A DNA stretch of 64,000 nucleotides from Bretschneidera sinensis. Lineage: Eukaryota > Streptophyta > Magnoliopsida > Brassicales > Akaniaceae. A program made the translations under genes and the position numbers. Position 1 is the stretch's first letter; each line of letters starts with the position of its first letter. A model generated the notes under the pieces. The model made no database searches. It was not told the origin of the DNA and was given only the letters and a program-made list of their open reading frames with translations. The DNA is taken from the NCBI GenBank assembly GCA_023935145.1, contig CM043697.1:43854501-43918500 (forward strand), given 5' to 3'. Positions 36,800 through 47,077 of the stretch are shown piece by piece.

Positions 36800-37300
36800 T
36801 GGCAGTAGGCCAATACATGATCGGTTAACAATGGTCAGTAAAACAGTGAAATGGTTCGCAAGGTTGGTTTGGGGTCTGCAATCAGTCAATTCGGTAGATT
36901 AAAAATTTTCGTTTTTTTAATATTTAAATTGATCTAAGTTGAATTGATTTCAATCGATATGATCGATTAATTGTTAGGAAAAAAAATAAAATTATCAAAG
37001 AAAAATATATTTTGAAGTGAAGTTATAGTTAATTTTAGGGATAACATGCAAATTTTATAAAAAAAATTAAATTAAAAACAATAATTTTAAAATTTTTGGA
37101 GGTAATTGACCCTTTATGCTTGTATGTGGTTTTATTTTTGAATAATCGGTTAATCGATACTGATTATATAATTAAGTTTTTAAATTTATTATATAAATAT
37201 TTAATATTTAATATATTAGTAATATTAATATTAATTAATTTTTTAATTTAATCGACTAATAGAAACGGTTCGAAAAAATCAGTTTATGGATTTTGAACAA
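36800..37300. mobile_element. foldback element with CGGTTAA/TTAATCGA repeats
   Basis: ATCGGTTAACAATGG, AATCGGTTAATCGATACTG, TTTAATCGACTAATAGAAAC and related motifs flank an AT-rich core. Composition and motifs resemble 14225-14616. The ends were not determined. Confidence 0.35.
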
Positions 37301-37422
37301 AGTGACTTTAATTAGTGACCCATGATTTCGTTACCTTGCAGTTTGCACTTAAAGACCATTGTTTCAATTTAATTATCTGAATAGAATCGTAGTGTTTTCT
37401 GTGGTAACAATTGTAAAATTGT

Positions 37423-37670
37423 TGAAAAAACTCTAATTCTAATTCTCCACACATCATTGACGCGTTTTGTTTGGTCAATTAGTAGTAGTTAGGAAAATTA
37501 AGCCACAAGTAATAGTTAGGAAAATTTCCGAAAAAACTCTAATTCTAATTCTCAACGCATGAAAATTATGTTTGCATAGCAATTATGTCGTCATTGACGC
37601 GTTTTGTTTGGTCAATTATTAGTAGTTAGGAAAATTAAGGCACAAGTAATAGTTAGGAAAATTAAGCCAC
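37423..37670. repeat. direct tandem duplication, ~105-135-bp unit
   Basis: GAAAAAACTCTAATTCTAATTCTC ... TCATTGACGCGTTTTGTTTGGTCAATTA ... CACAAGTAATAGTTAGGAAAATT occurs twice in a row. The second copy holds an extra ~30 bp. Confidence 0.75.
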
Positions 37671-37857
37671 GGAACTTCTTAATTCAAAATAAACCAATGA
37701 AGAATGTATACTTCACATCAAAACTTTCAACATCTTAGTTGACTTTAAGTCAAAAAAAATGCAGACCCTAACGAATGATTCTTGCATTTTTAATCTTTCA
37801 TCCCACAATTCTGTAGGAGCAGCGAAGAACAAAAACTATTGCAAATAACGGTGACTG

Positions 37858-38007
37858 ATGGGGAAAGTTATTTGCTCAGAGTTGAACGAAGGCATCGGTA
37901 TCGATTTCAATGGGCTTCTCATGGCACTTGTGATCGCTCTCACGCTGATGATCATATGTGTTCGACCCCAACGACGGGCTTTCATTGTGGCACATCGTAT
38001 CTGTTGA
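37858..38007 (+). CDS. possible 49-aa single-pass membrane micropeptide
   Basis: The frame starts MGKVICSELNEGIGIDF and continues with a hydrophobic stretch GLLMALVIALTLMIICV (residues ~19-35). It then has a basic RPQRR and a short tail before TGA. The start context is good (G at +4). The stretch is GC-richer than its flanks, and an AATAAA lies at 38205, so a small gene of ~400 nt is plausible. A 76-codon frame in another phase overlaps it but has no such organisation. The family is not recognised. The topology (short N-terminus, one helix, positive inside) is inference. Confidence 0.35.
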   Translation: MGKVICSELNEGIGIDFNGLLMALVIALTLMIICVRPQRRAFIVAHRIC

Positions 38008-38380
38008 GGAGGTTCTTGATCAGCAGCACTTCTACAGTTAATTACCTGAACCTTGTTTTCCCAGTGTAGGGCTTGTCTCTTCTAAGCTATTTGATTTTAT
38101 TCTGTTTGTATTTTTGATATTATGCTGAAATCGCCGCTTCTGAAATGGTTATATGATTGCTGTAACGTATTTATATATATTTAAAAAATTGATCTGTTTT
38201 CTTAATAAAACACTCAGGCTTGGTTGCTTGGATTTGTTGTGGAGATGATTTTGAATCTTTATTCCTCACAAGCAACACAACAGTCGTCTGCTATTAAAAA
38301 CACTTCTACTTGCGCTTCTCCCAGTAATGATGAGATACTTATTTCCAGGCTGAGAAACACGCAAGCAATTATACGAAAAT

Positions 38381-38555
38381 TTTTTGGTTGGCTCAGGTCT
38401 AAAATATTGATAATTTTGTGGAGTTTTATTGGTAACGTTAATATCGGTGTGGGATTAAAAAAATTACATTACTAGTATAGTTTCTCAAATTATCAATGAA
38501 GCTTCCAGCGGGTCTAAAACATAAACTTTAGATCCGAGCCAGCCAAGTATTCTCC
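38381..38555. mobile_element. stem-loop MITE family, copy 4
   Basis: The left arm is TTTTGGTTGGCTCAGGTCTAA. The right arm in reverse complement is ACTTGGCTGGCTCGGATCTAA, with TTGATAATTT on both sides. The ends are the best preserved of the four copies. Confidence 0.55.
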
Positions 38556-38590
38556 AATTATTCGGATAAGCAAAAGTATGAAATGATTAA

Positions 38591-39124
38591 GGGCATGTTT
38601 GGATAGAGTTTTCGAAAACAGTTTTCAGTTTTCAGTTTTCGAAGACTCTTTTCTATGTTTGGTAAACAGTTTTCAGAAGTAATTTTTTAAAACAGGTTTC
38701 AAAAAATCAGTTTTCAAAAATTGTTTTCTGAAAACTCCAAATTGGTGTTTTCTAACATAATTTTTGAAAAATAACCAAAAATCAGTGTTCATTTTTCTGT
38801 TTCATTCTTCTTCCATAGCATATAAAAAACATTAAAATTTTAAAAATAAAATAATATTAATAATTTTTAAGTATTTAGTAAATATGAGAAATAAAATTAA
38901 TATAGATTTTAAATTTAAACTCAAAACTAAAAATAATTACAAGGTGTGTCAAAACTTCAAAATAAAATTATCCTAACAACATTTCATTGTTTTCTTTTTT
39001 GAAAACAGTTTTCGAGTATCCAAACATATTTTCTTCAGAAAACATCAGAAAACAGTTTTCAGTTTTCATTTTCGAAAACAATTTTCGAAAACTGAAAAAA
39101 AAAATCTGTCACCCAATTATGCCC
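38591..39124. mobile_element. complete Harbinger/Tourist-type MITE (534 bp)
   Basis: The terminal inverted repeats are GGGCATGTTTGGATAGAG and, from the right end, GGGCATAATTGGGTGACAG. Subterminal CAGTTTTCGAAAA repeats are in inverted orientation. A 3-bp TAA target duplication lies at 38588-38590 and 39125-39127. GGGC-type termini with TWA duplications are characteristic of PIF/Harbinger elements. There is no coding region. Confidence 0.75.
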
Positions 39125-39398
39125 TAACATCAAAGGTATTGGTGATGAATAAAAAATAACACAATCAAATAGAGAGAAAAGTGCGCTCTTTTAATTTTAA
39201 TTAATCAGTGATACTAGTAACATTACAGATATCTGTTCTCTGCCACAGGCATAGTTGTTTCGCATTTACCGTAAAAAAACTCCTCTGTCTAGTAAGCAAC
39301 GATATTACAGTTATGGAAAATCTAACATTTCATGATACTAATAAATCAGCTAACATTGCGCTCATAAGGTACCACAGCAAAAGATCCAGATTTCTGAG

Positions 39399-41520
39399 TT
39401 AAGCATTTTTCTTAACTGAGTTATCAGTTGAATTTTGAATTGACTGCAAAAGATGCTCAATTCTGTACTTCATAACAGGCTGACCATACCGAGTCCTTTT
39501 GAACATCTTCTCCCTTGTTGCCTTCCTTCGAGCTTCAGCTTCTTCTCTCTCTTCCTTCTTTGCTTGAATAATTGCCTCCCTCGCAATCCTTGCCTTCTCT
39601 TCCTCTTCACACTTCTTATCATACAATTCTTTCAAACTGTTTTTCATATTTTTATTTTTGTACTTCTTATTCCCATTACTACCATTTCCAGTTCCATTTT
39701 CATCCTGTAACAGCCATTCAGATTGGTATACATCAGTACATCAAGGTCTCCATGCATTTTCAGATCGATTACTGCATTCGCGTACCTGCTCCGAATTTGG
39801 GATTTGGGTTTCTAAAACCTAGGTGCCACTGGTTTTTGAACATAATAATCTAGTAGTAAAATGCAAGAATAAGCAAGCATTGTAGATAACTAATCCACGC
39901 AATGAATTTGCATTATGTCCACCCTTCTACAACCACAGATGCGAATGATATACAAGAACACAATCAAATCAACACTAACACTTCGACTATGATTTGAGCA
40001 TTCAATTGGAGGCAATAAAATCACTTCTAACCCAATGCAGTATATGACTAATGTTATTGGGTCCGACTTAAAGGAAACTAGACTATTCTTGCAATGAAAT
40101 TCAACAAGAAACCAATCAAGCAAGATAATCATTAGATAAGAGTTAATATGAATCAAACCTCTAGGGGTCTTAAAGCTGAGGAAGTATCATTTTGCTGACT
40201 TTGCTGCTTCAGTGATTTCTTATACTTGCTCACATATTTAGCATTCTTGTAGAATTCCCTATGCTTCTCTGGTGAAAAACAAAGCGAAAAAAGGTAAATA
40301 AACAAGGCTTAAATATGCGAAACAGTAAAAATGCTAGACAACTTTGATTCCCTTGATATTTGCCCCAATTTTCATAACTAGACAGTCGGGTTTTTGGGAC
40401 AAGTAAGAATAAAATGCTTAAAAGCCATTGTTTGGAAAAAAAATTTAGCTTCATTTATTATGGAAATCGAACAGATAATCGTGGATGATGGATCGATAGA
40501 CATTAGACTATACCTCACACTAAGGACCTATTGTCTCGTCATACAAATTTAATTTGGAAGGCGTATACCAACTGCCTATAAAGCTATCGTTAGATGAAGT
40601 CAATGAAACTCTGCAAATTTGCTCTCCTTTCTTTATGAATATCTCTTTAATCTACAAAGAAGCCTTAAACCTATTCAAGAAGAGTTTTGAAAATGCTCAT
40701 ATCAACATGACTTTACACACAATAAGTGGTGACCAAAAGATACTATGAAAAAAATGAGAATATGTAACACAGGTTCGATCCACTGTCACCCAGTAAACAA
40801 CCTGTAAAGAGTTTTATGTAAAGAGTAAAGACCATATACTTTACATGATTTTATACCCAAAAAGACAAAGAGAAGGGGAAAACATCAACCACGGGAAGCC
40901 CATTTGCAGAGTAAAGAAAGATTTGTCAGGTAAGAACCAAACTGCTTAACCACATTTTCCATAGCATTTAAGTTTGTTTCTCTTTCAAGGAGGCATTCAA
41001 GCTAAAGATCAACCAAACCCACAACCAAGCATACCTTTTCAGCCTTAAAAACCCTCGAATTAAGTTAAACAAAATAATTTTCTATTTCCCAATCATTACA
41101 ATCCAACAACTATTCAACTATTCTATTTAAATTAAGATCCAATTACATTTTAATCCTCCATGAAAATGCAAGATATCCGATTTGCCTCCATTTGCAAAGC
41201 ACCAGCGACAAAAGCATTCAGCTTATATCAAATTGAACAAAAACAAAAAGGAAAACAAACATGACAGTTAAACATCAACAAAAGCCCAAGAAAAGCACAG
41301 AGTACGAATTTTAGAGAGCAATTAAAAGCTAAAAAGGCCAATAATTTGTACTTATTAAGGCAGGGTTATAGTGACTGTTGGTCAATTTTGCATTAGCAAA
41401 TGCTTCGAGAGAGAGACCACCCCCTCCCAATCTCTTCATGTTCTTCTTCTTCATTTTGATCGATTTTGCGCCGTTGGTTCTATAGATTTTCTCTTCATCT
41501 GTTGTACCGCGATTCTTCAT
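39399..41520 (-). CDS. FYV7: FYV7/TAP26-family rRNA-processing protein (three exons)
   Basis: The exons on the minus strand are 41520-41352, 40268-40159 and 39704-39399. GT-AG junctions give a continuous 194-codon frame. Exon 1 ends ...NPALI and exon 2 continues KKHREFYKNAKYVSKYKK. Exon 3 begins DENGTGNG and contains a Glu/Lys/Arg-rich coiled-coil stretch, then RTRYGQPVMKYRIEHLL near the C-terminus. These two conserved blocks are the hallmark of the Fyv7/TAP26 family, nucleolar proteins needed for small-subunit rRNA processing in yeast. An in-frame TAA lies 15 nt upstream of the start ATG, which fixes the N-terminus unless splicing occurs upstream. The protein is highly basic, as expected for a nucleolar protein. 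It converges on TIR1. Confidence 0.88.
40269..41351 (-). other. FYV7 intron 1
   Basis: On the minus strand the donor is ATAA|GTACAA and the acceptor TTTTTCACCAG|AGAAGC. The intron is 1083 bp. The small ORF on the + strand at 40554-40748 lies inside it and is not called. Confidence 0.85.
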
Positions 41521-41619
41521 TATTGCAATAAATTATGCGAAAAACGACAGGGATTTTACTTTTTGGCTGACCAATTAGGGCAAAGTGAAGATGAGGATTA
41601 CAGGAAAGGAGAACAAATT

Positions 41620-41830
41620 GGGAACCCTAATTCTGCCGAATACAGTAAGTAAACAGATTTCGGTGTCAGTTGAGAGGTGTGATCGTGATCGTGATCGTGA
41701 TCTTCTACGGTAAGGTATATTTTGAAGTCCGCTATTGGCTAATGAAAATTAGACACGTGGTGGTGGAAACGGGCCAGAAAAAATTGCATGATCGAGCCCA
41801 CTGGGCAAGTTTGTGCGCTAGCCCATTTCC
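41620..41830 (-). promoter_or_regulatory. FYV7 promoter with site II elements
   Basis: On the minus strand, TGGGCT/TGGGC-type motifs occur at 41794-41807 (GAGCCCACTGGGC, one in each orientation) and at 41821-41826 (GCCCAT). AACCCTAA at ~41622 resembles a telo-box core. The site II plus telo-box combination is typical of plant ribosome-biogenesis genes and fits the gene downstream. A G-box ACACGTGG lies at ~41754. Confidence 0.5.
41680..41703. repeat. GATCGT hexamer repeat
   Basis: Four tandem copies of GTGATC/GATCGT. Confidence 0.85.
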
Positions 41831-41839
41831 ATCTCCAAG

Positions 41840-42269
41840 GGACCAGCAAAACATTGAGCAAGAATTACAAGCAAGAAGACTTGCTCATGCTATACACGTT
41901 CTTATGGAGCTTGATGCTCGTGTCCTATGATGCAACTAATTTTTGAGTTTCAATGAATGATATCTTTCTATTTACCAAAAAATGTGGAACTTATATATAT
42001 ATATATATATGGATTGCTATATTATTAACTTAATTAACTAAAAAAGAATAACTCTTGATTCTCACATTCAAAACTTTTTTATTATCATTAAGTGCTAATG
42101 ATATTAATAAAACAATATTTAGAAAATACAAATCTCCGTGAAAAATACTAGTCTGATAAAAAAATTCTCATAAAAAAATATCATGGGTCCGTCAAGCCCT
42201 CATCCTCCAGCTCGATATCGAGAAATTCTTGTTTGGCACAGTGCGATAAAAGATACATGGCAAAATAGT
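41840..42269. other. intergenic, nothing identified
   Basis: AT-rich with an (AT)n tract at ~41993-42010. Confidence 0.5.
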
Positions 42270-42530
42270 TCATTTCAACGTTAAATGGTATAAGAAGAGA
42301 AAAAAAAATATTTCATTTTCATTTAACGATGAGATGGACCTTTGTGCCATGTATATTGTGTTAGGTAAGAATTTTTCAACCGAATCACCTTGACCTGCGG
42401 CAACCAAACCACCTTTCCTCCACAAATCCCCTTCCTCTAGAAAGATACCCAAAGGGCGAAAAAGGAATGCATGATTCCTCCAATCTGCACCATTTTCTGT
42501 TCTATTTTCATCTTGCCTGTTGCCATCTTC
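42270..42530 (-). pseudogene. exon-like fragment of unknown identity
   Basis: The minus-strand frame reads NRTENGADWRNHAFLFRP, then LGIFLEEGDLWRKGG and GQGDSVEKF. It is unusually protein-like for this AT-rich stretch, and an AG acceptor-like GGCAACAG lies just upstream. The frame runs into AT-rich DNA after SSLNENEIF. No family is recognised. It may be an exon of an undetected minus-strand gene or a captured gene fragment. Confidence 0.25.
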
Positions 42531-43040
42531 AAAATAGTAGTGAGTTAAAAGAAATAGAACAAAATGCGACAGTCTAGCACTTCTTCAAGCTTGATAATTT
42601 CATTAAAGAAACAACCGATCAGCTTTGAAAGTCGACATGAGTTTAGCCGGTCAACAATAAAATTTCATAAAAAAAAACATAAATCACATGACAAAATGGA
42701 ATAAATTCAAAATATATTAATAACCATGAGCCAAAATGATAAATCTTTACCCGTACATAAAAAAAATTCCAAGACAAGGAAATTCAAGATAATTATAAAT
42801 CAAAATTTATAGCCTTCTCATCACTCTAAGGCTTTAACAACTCATTCATATTTCTCCACTTTGAAAATATTCAATCATTTATTCTCCACATCAACAATAA
42901 AATTTTAGAATCCGCTTGGTGCTACCTCAAGCCATATGTAAAGATCATAAAAATTCAATATAACTTTTGGGCTGATCACTAAAGGCAATAATACATATAA
43001 TAGAGAAGAAAGGGGAGAAGATAAGAAGAAATATACCGGC
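42531..43040. other. intergenic, nothing identified
   Basis: AT-rich; no ORF with features. Confidence 0.5.
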
Positions 43041-43057
43041 GGGGGGGGGGGGGGGGG
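43041..43057 (+). repeat. 17-nt poly-G tract
   Basis: CGGC followed by 17 consecutive G. It is a second G-run in an otherwise AT-rich window. Confidence 0.85.
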
Positions 43058-43117
43058 CAGATTGTAGCTGTTGGCATAATAGTCTTTGGAAACGCCTTTA
43101 TCATAACCATGTATCCC

Positions 43118-43281
43118 CTCTCAAGTAAGATACTAATAATTTATATAATCGTCCACTCTCAAGCATGACATGAATAATACAATTGTTGCTTCTCAAGCAG
43201 GACATGTATAATATGATAGTCCTATCTCAAGCATGACATGTATGATGTAATAGTCCCCTCTGAAGCAAGACATATATAATA
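43118..43281. repeat. tandem repeat, ~38-42-bp unit
   Basis: About four to five copies of CTCTCAAGCATGACATGTAT followed by AATAYRATAGTCC, each with several changes. Confidence 0.7.
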
Positions 43282-44202
43282 TATCTATCTATCACTGCAA
43301 CATCAGTATCAAGCCCATTCTTAAACAACGTCCTTTGTTTCAACTCAATATCTTTAAATAAATTTCAAGCCACAACAAATCTCTACTTTCTCAAAATCTG
43401 TGAAAGAATCCATACTTCAACTGAAAAATGATAAAAGAATAAAAAAGATATTAAATAAGACATCTTAAAATTCCGACTAAATCATCCTTAATAAAATCAC
43501 ATAAACAACTCTACCATCATAATATACCACAAAAAAATACATGAATCATCAAATTAAGAAAAAAAATCGAGTAACCCGATAATACGGCCAAAGAAGCATT
43601 TATGTCTTTCAGTAATCATCACAAAATCTCAAAATTTCATAATTTAAGAGTATAAATCGTATTTTTCCATAAAATTAGAAAGGAGAAGAACATCCACGGT
43701 AATAAACTCACATTTCCATAAATAAAAAGAGCAAAGCATATTCGATTGATAGTTAACTCACTTGAAGTTATAATCAAAAGTGACGCTCTCAAAAGACGGG
43801 ATTACTTGGACCCGGTCCTAATACACCACTTATAAGAATTACATACTAGTATAAACTAACCAATCCATGACATTACCCAAAAATGTGCAAGAGATGCTAT
43901 GATGCATGTACGCATGTGTGCGCTTAAATCCAATATTAAAAGTTTAGTTAATTTAGATAGTTTGAAAGGATTTAATATTTTCTTAAATAATTTCAATTAA
44001 TATTATTATTATTTTGAACTTATTCTTCCCTTTTTTTATGAAAAAAATTTCATTATTCTCATTCCTTTCTATAAACTAATAAAATCCTTGAGAAAATGTC
44101 AAGATAAATTCTACTGAAATTTCGACAACGTCTCTCCTATATTTCTGACTTTATCAAAAACTTCAAAAGTCAAAACTAACCTGCATAACATTTTACCATC
44201 CA

Positions 44203-44234
<32 letters not shown>

Positions 44235-45503
44235 GCATGAAATTAAATTTATTTAATTTGATTTACTCAAGTATAAAAGCATATTTTTCATGGCATTTAA
44301 GTTAAAACAAGCACATACTAGCATATAAGTAGTTTCATTGGGTTAGGCTACAACCACGTGCTCCAACCAATTTCCTCACCTAAATCTGTAGGTTTCTATA
44401 ATTAAGTTCTCAAATCACTTCTTAAGTATATATTATGTGCTTAAGTAATAAAACTCATTTAAGATCAAAGAATATTTCATATATTCATGATCTAGTTATA
44501 CTTGCTCTCATAGAGTTAATTTAGTGAAACTTGATGATACTTAGTATAATTAATTATACTCATACCCACATACTTACTAGCTAACAAGATACCATGATAA
44601 TTTAACTTGGAATAAAAAAAATGGATTTGCTTGACCTAATTTGAGTTTATTTTATCAAACCTTTAGTTTTCAATTACTTTTCTCAAAGTATTTAAATAAA
44701 ATATATTTATTGGAATATTTATTTTGTTATATATATTTAAAATTTAGAGATTTTGATAAAAATCAAGAACACATAATACTCCATTTTCAAAACCCATCGA
44801 TGAAAATCAGATCTTCATTTCACCAACTTTTCTTTAAAAACTAAATTTATCTAGTAAAGCAAAAATAAAAATTCCCATCACTTATGAAGCTAAAATGGCA
44901 AGGCATATACTTGAAGCTTAGAAAATTTAACACAACACAATTTTTACTTACTTATATCAAATTTATGTAATTTTCCCAAAGTAATCCATGCCATATTAAA
45001 AAATGCGTATGTAAAAATATCCTTTGCCACTTAAATCAAAGCACACAAAAACAACTAAGATATAAAAATGGTGAGTAAATTTGACTTGAAATCAACAAAT
45101 TATATAAGGTTTAAACCAACTTTTGATGAAAAACTCAAAATTCCCACACTTACTAATATCTTGATTATTTGATTAAAATCTAAATTTTTTGTTATTATAG
45201 AAAAATGTTAATTCTTGAAACTAGATAAAAATTAAATCCATCACAACTTGTGCTGTAACAAAAATCAAATTCTTGGAACTTATAAACATATATTTAAAGA
45301 TGCATAAATATGTTAGAAGAAGAAATTACCAAGCCTGTATTTACGAGCAGATTATGTGCTAACGGTGACACCGGAGAATTGCCGCAATCCATCGAATCAT
45401 TTGAAATGCCCGGAATTATAGAGAGAGAAAACATGGCAAGATAGATTAATGGTGAGAAATTAGAAGAGAAAAAGGAAGAGAAATTAACGAGGAGGAGACT
45501 TAC
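43282..45503. other. intergenic or intron; no supported ORF
   Basis: AT-rich with a (CA)n microsatellite at 44214-44233. If the exon-like frames at 42.3-42.5 kb and 45.5-45.8 kb belong together, this would be intronic. There is no direct evidence for that. Confidence 0.4.
44214..44233. repeat. (CA)n microsatellite
   Basis: Ten CA dinucleotides. Confidence 0.9.
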
Positions 45504-45760
45504 CACCACATACCCAAAGCACATGGGTTGCAGGAATATGCCTTTGGTGGACGGAATTTATGGAGTTTGGAAGAGAGAGAAAGTAGATCAAAAACTTGAA
45601 AAGTTTTTTTTCTAAGAGAGATTGGTGTTGTTCTGGAGAGGAAATGGATGAAGCGAAAGGTTCTGGCGGCGAGAGGAGAGGCCACCGCTGCCGTCGCCGA
45701 AGAAGAAGAAGAAGAAGAGTGATCTATTAAGACATATCTATTTCTACCTCTAAATTCCAT
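45504..45760 (-). CDS. possible first exon of an unidentified minus-strand gene
   Basis: The frame starts MEFRGRNRYVLIDH, followed by a Ser run, an Ala/Arg-rich stretch and basic segments (SLRKKTFQVFDLL, KLHKFRPPKAYS). The N-terminus is rich in Ser/Ala/Arg and poor in acidic residues, compatible with an organelle transit peptide. The frame runs to a strong donor (GTGGTG|GTAAGT) at ~45504. The Ser run is encoded by the GAA repeat at 45699-45718. No downstream exon could be joined with confidence and no family is recognised. A non-coding transcript is equally possible. Confidence 0.3.
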
Positions 45761-46056
45761 TTATTTACATATCTATCTTTTAAGTCGCGAGTATTAACAG
45801 AGAATGATTACACGAAGTGGGTACTTTAAATGTGACTATATCCTAGACTTACTCAGGCTAATCAGCAATTGCATTTTACAGCTAAATTACTTGTGGACAT
45901 GGAGAAATTAGACTCGAGAGTACACATCTTAGCTGGAAAAAAGAAGAAAACTTTGTGTTTTTCTCTTTTTATTATTTTGGCTAAACTTACATAAATAACT
46001 ATATAAGCTTTTTAACTAGTGCACTTTCCTAGTAGCTACACATTCTTGACATATGT
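45761..46056. other. short spacer before the retroelement cluster
   Basis: No feature was recognised. Confidence 0.5.
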
Positions 46057-46683
46057 TGTTAGAAAAAATAATTTAAAATGATATTAAAGGATTGTTTGAA
46101 AACCTAAAAGGTTTTAGTTTAAATTTAAAAGATGTGATTTAAATAAAAATGTATGATTTAAATTTAAAAGTTTTTATTTAAACAAAAATGTGTTAGATTT
46201 TTTAAATATATTTTTTTAAACAGACACGATCTGGTCCGTTAAAAACTAACAGACATGATCGTAAGACTCTCATTAAATCTGAAAAAAAATCATGTCTTTC
46301 CAACTGGAAAAACATGACTTTCCAGAACCATTTGGAGATGTACTTCTACACCTATACCCCTCACTCCTCAATTTAGAATATAATTCATTTTTTTTTATTA
46401 TTTCTTCTCTCTTTTTCTCTCAAAAATTCTGCCATAATATTTCAGTAAGCAGAATTAAATCGAAAGTTCTTCAGATTTTGTTGTCTGTAGACTTCAAGTT
46501 TGAGACTTGGTTGTATCCTGGAGGACTATTCGTCTGTAACCCACAACAAACTTGTTTATACAAGTGGGGATGAATAAAGCCTTAAAAACAACGATTAATT
46601 CACGCCTCTAAGTCTTGATTCTCATATTCTGTTATCATTTAGAAAAATTTACAACAATTTTACGACTTTATTTTTGTCCAACA
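46057..46683 (+). repeat. LTR of copia element D
   Basis: Starts TGTTAGAAAAAATAATTTAA at 46057 and ends near GTCCAACA at 46683, where gag begins 27 nt later. The first ~380 bp match, in reverse complement, 61942-61565 (element D'). Shared blocks are AACAGACATGATCGTAAG, GACTTTCCAGAACCATTTG and CTTCTACACCTATA. The 5' start is well supported by the match; the 3' end is approximate. The ORF at 46292-46573 is LTR sequence and not a gene. Confidence 0.7.
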
Positions 46684-46709
46684 AAATGGAAACATAATCA
46701 TTCAAGGTG

Positions 46710-47077
46710 ATGAATCAAGACTTCGTCAAACTAGATCGATTTGATGGAAATAATTTCAACAGGTGGCATGACAAGATTATGTTCTTACTTAATGCGTTGA
46801 AAATTTCCTATACATTAGATCCGAATCTGCAGCCGATTCTTGATGATTCAGTACCCAAATAATGAGAGCAACCTCAAACAATAATGATCGAACAACTATA
46901 GAAAGAAAGAAAGAAAAGAGAGAAAGACGAGTTGTTGTGTTGTGGGCATATTCTAAACACATTATCAGATCGCTTGTACAATTTGTTCACATACATCAAA
47001 TATGCTTGTGATATATCAAATGCTCTTGAATACAAATACAAAGCGGAGAAAGAAGGTAAGAATAAGTATTTAGTTTC
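46710..47077 (+). pseudogene. Ty1/copia gag fragment (element D), interrupted by element A
   Basis: The frame starts MNQDFVKLDRFDGNNFNRWH and reads a Gag N-terminal (DUF4219-like) segment to SVPK, where TAA stops it. After a degraded stretch it resumes in the UBN2-type Gag domain (ELLCCGHILNTLSDRLYNL, then EYKYKAEKEGKNKYLVS). It ends abruptly at 47077, where the LTR of element A begins. The Gag shell protein packages retrotransposon RNA in the cytoplasm. This copy is not functional. Confidence 0.75.

Noticed and set aside
39453..39853. Plus-strand ORFs of 85 and 93 codons
   Set aside because: Antisense to FYV7 exon 3, whose frame, splice sites and conserved motif are clear.
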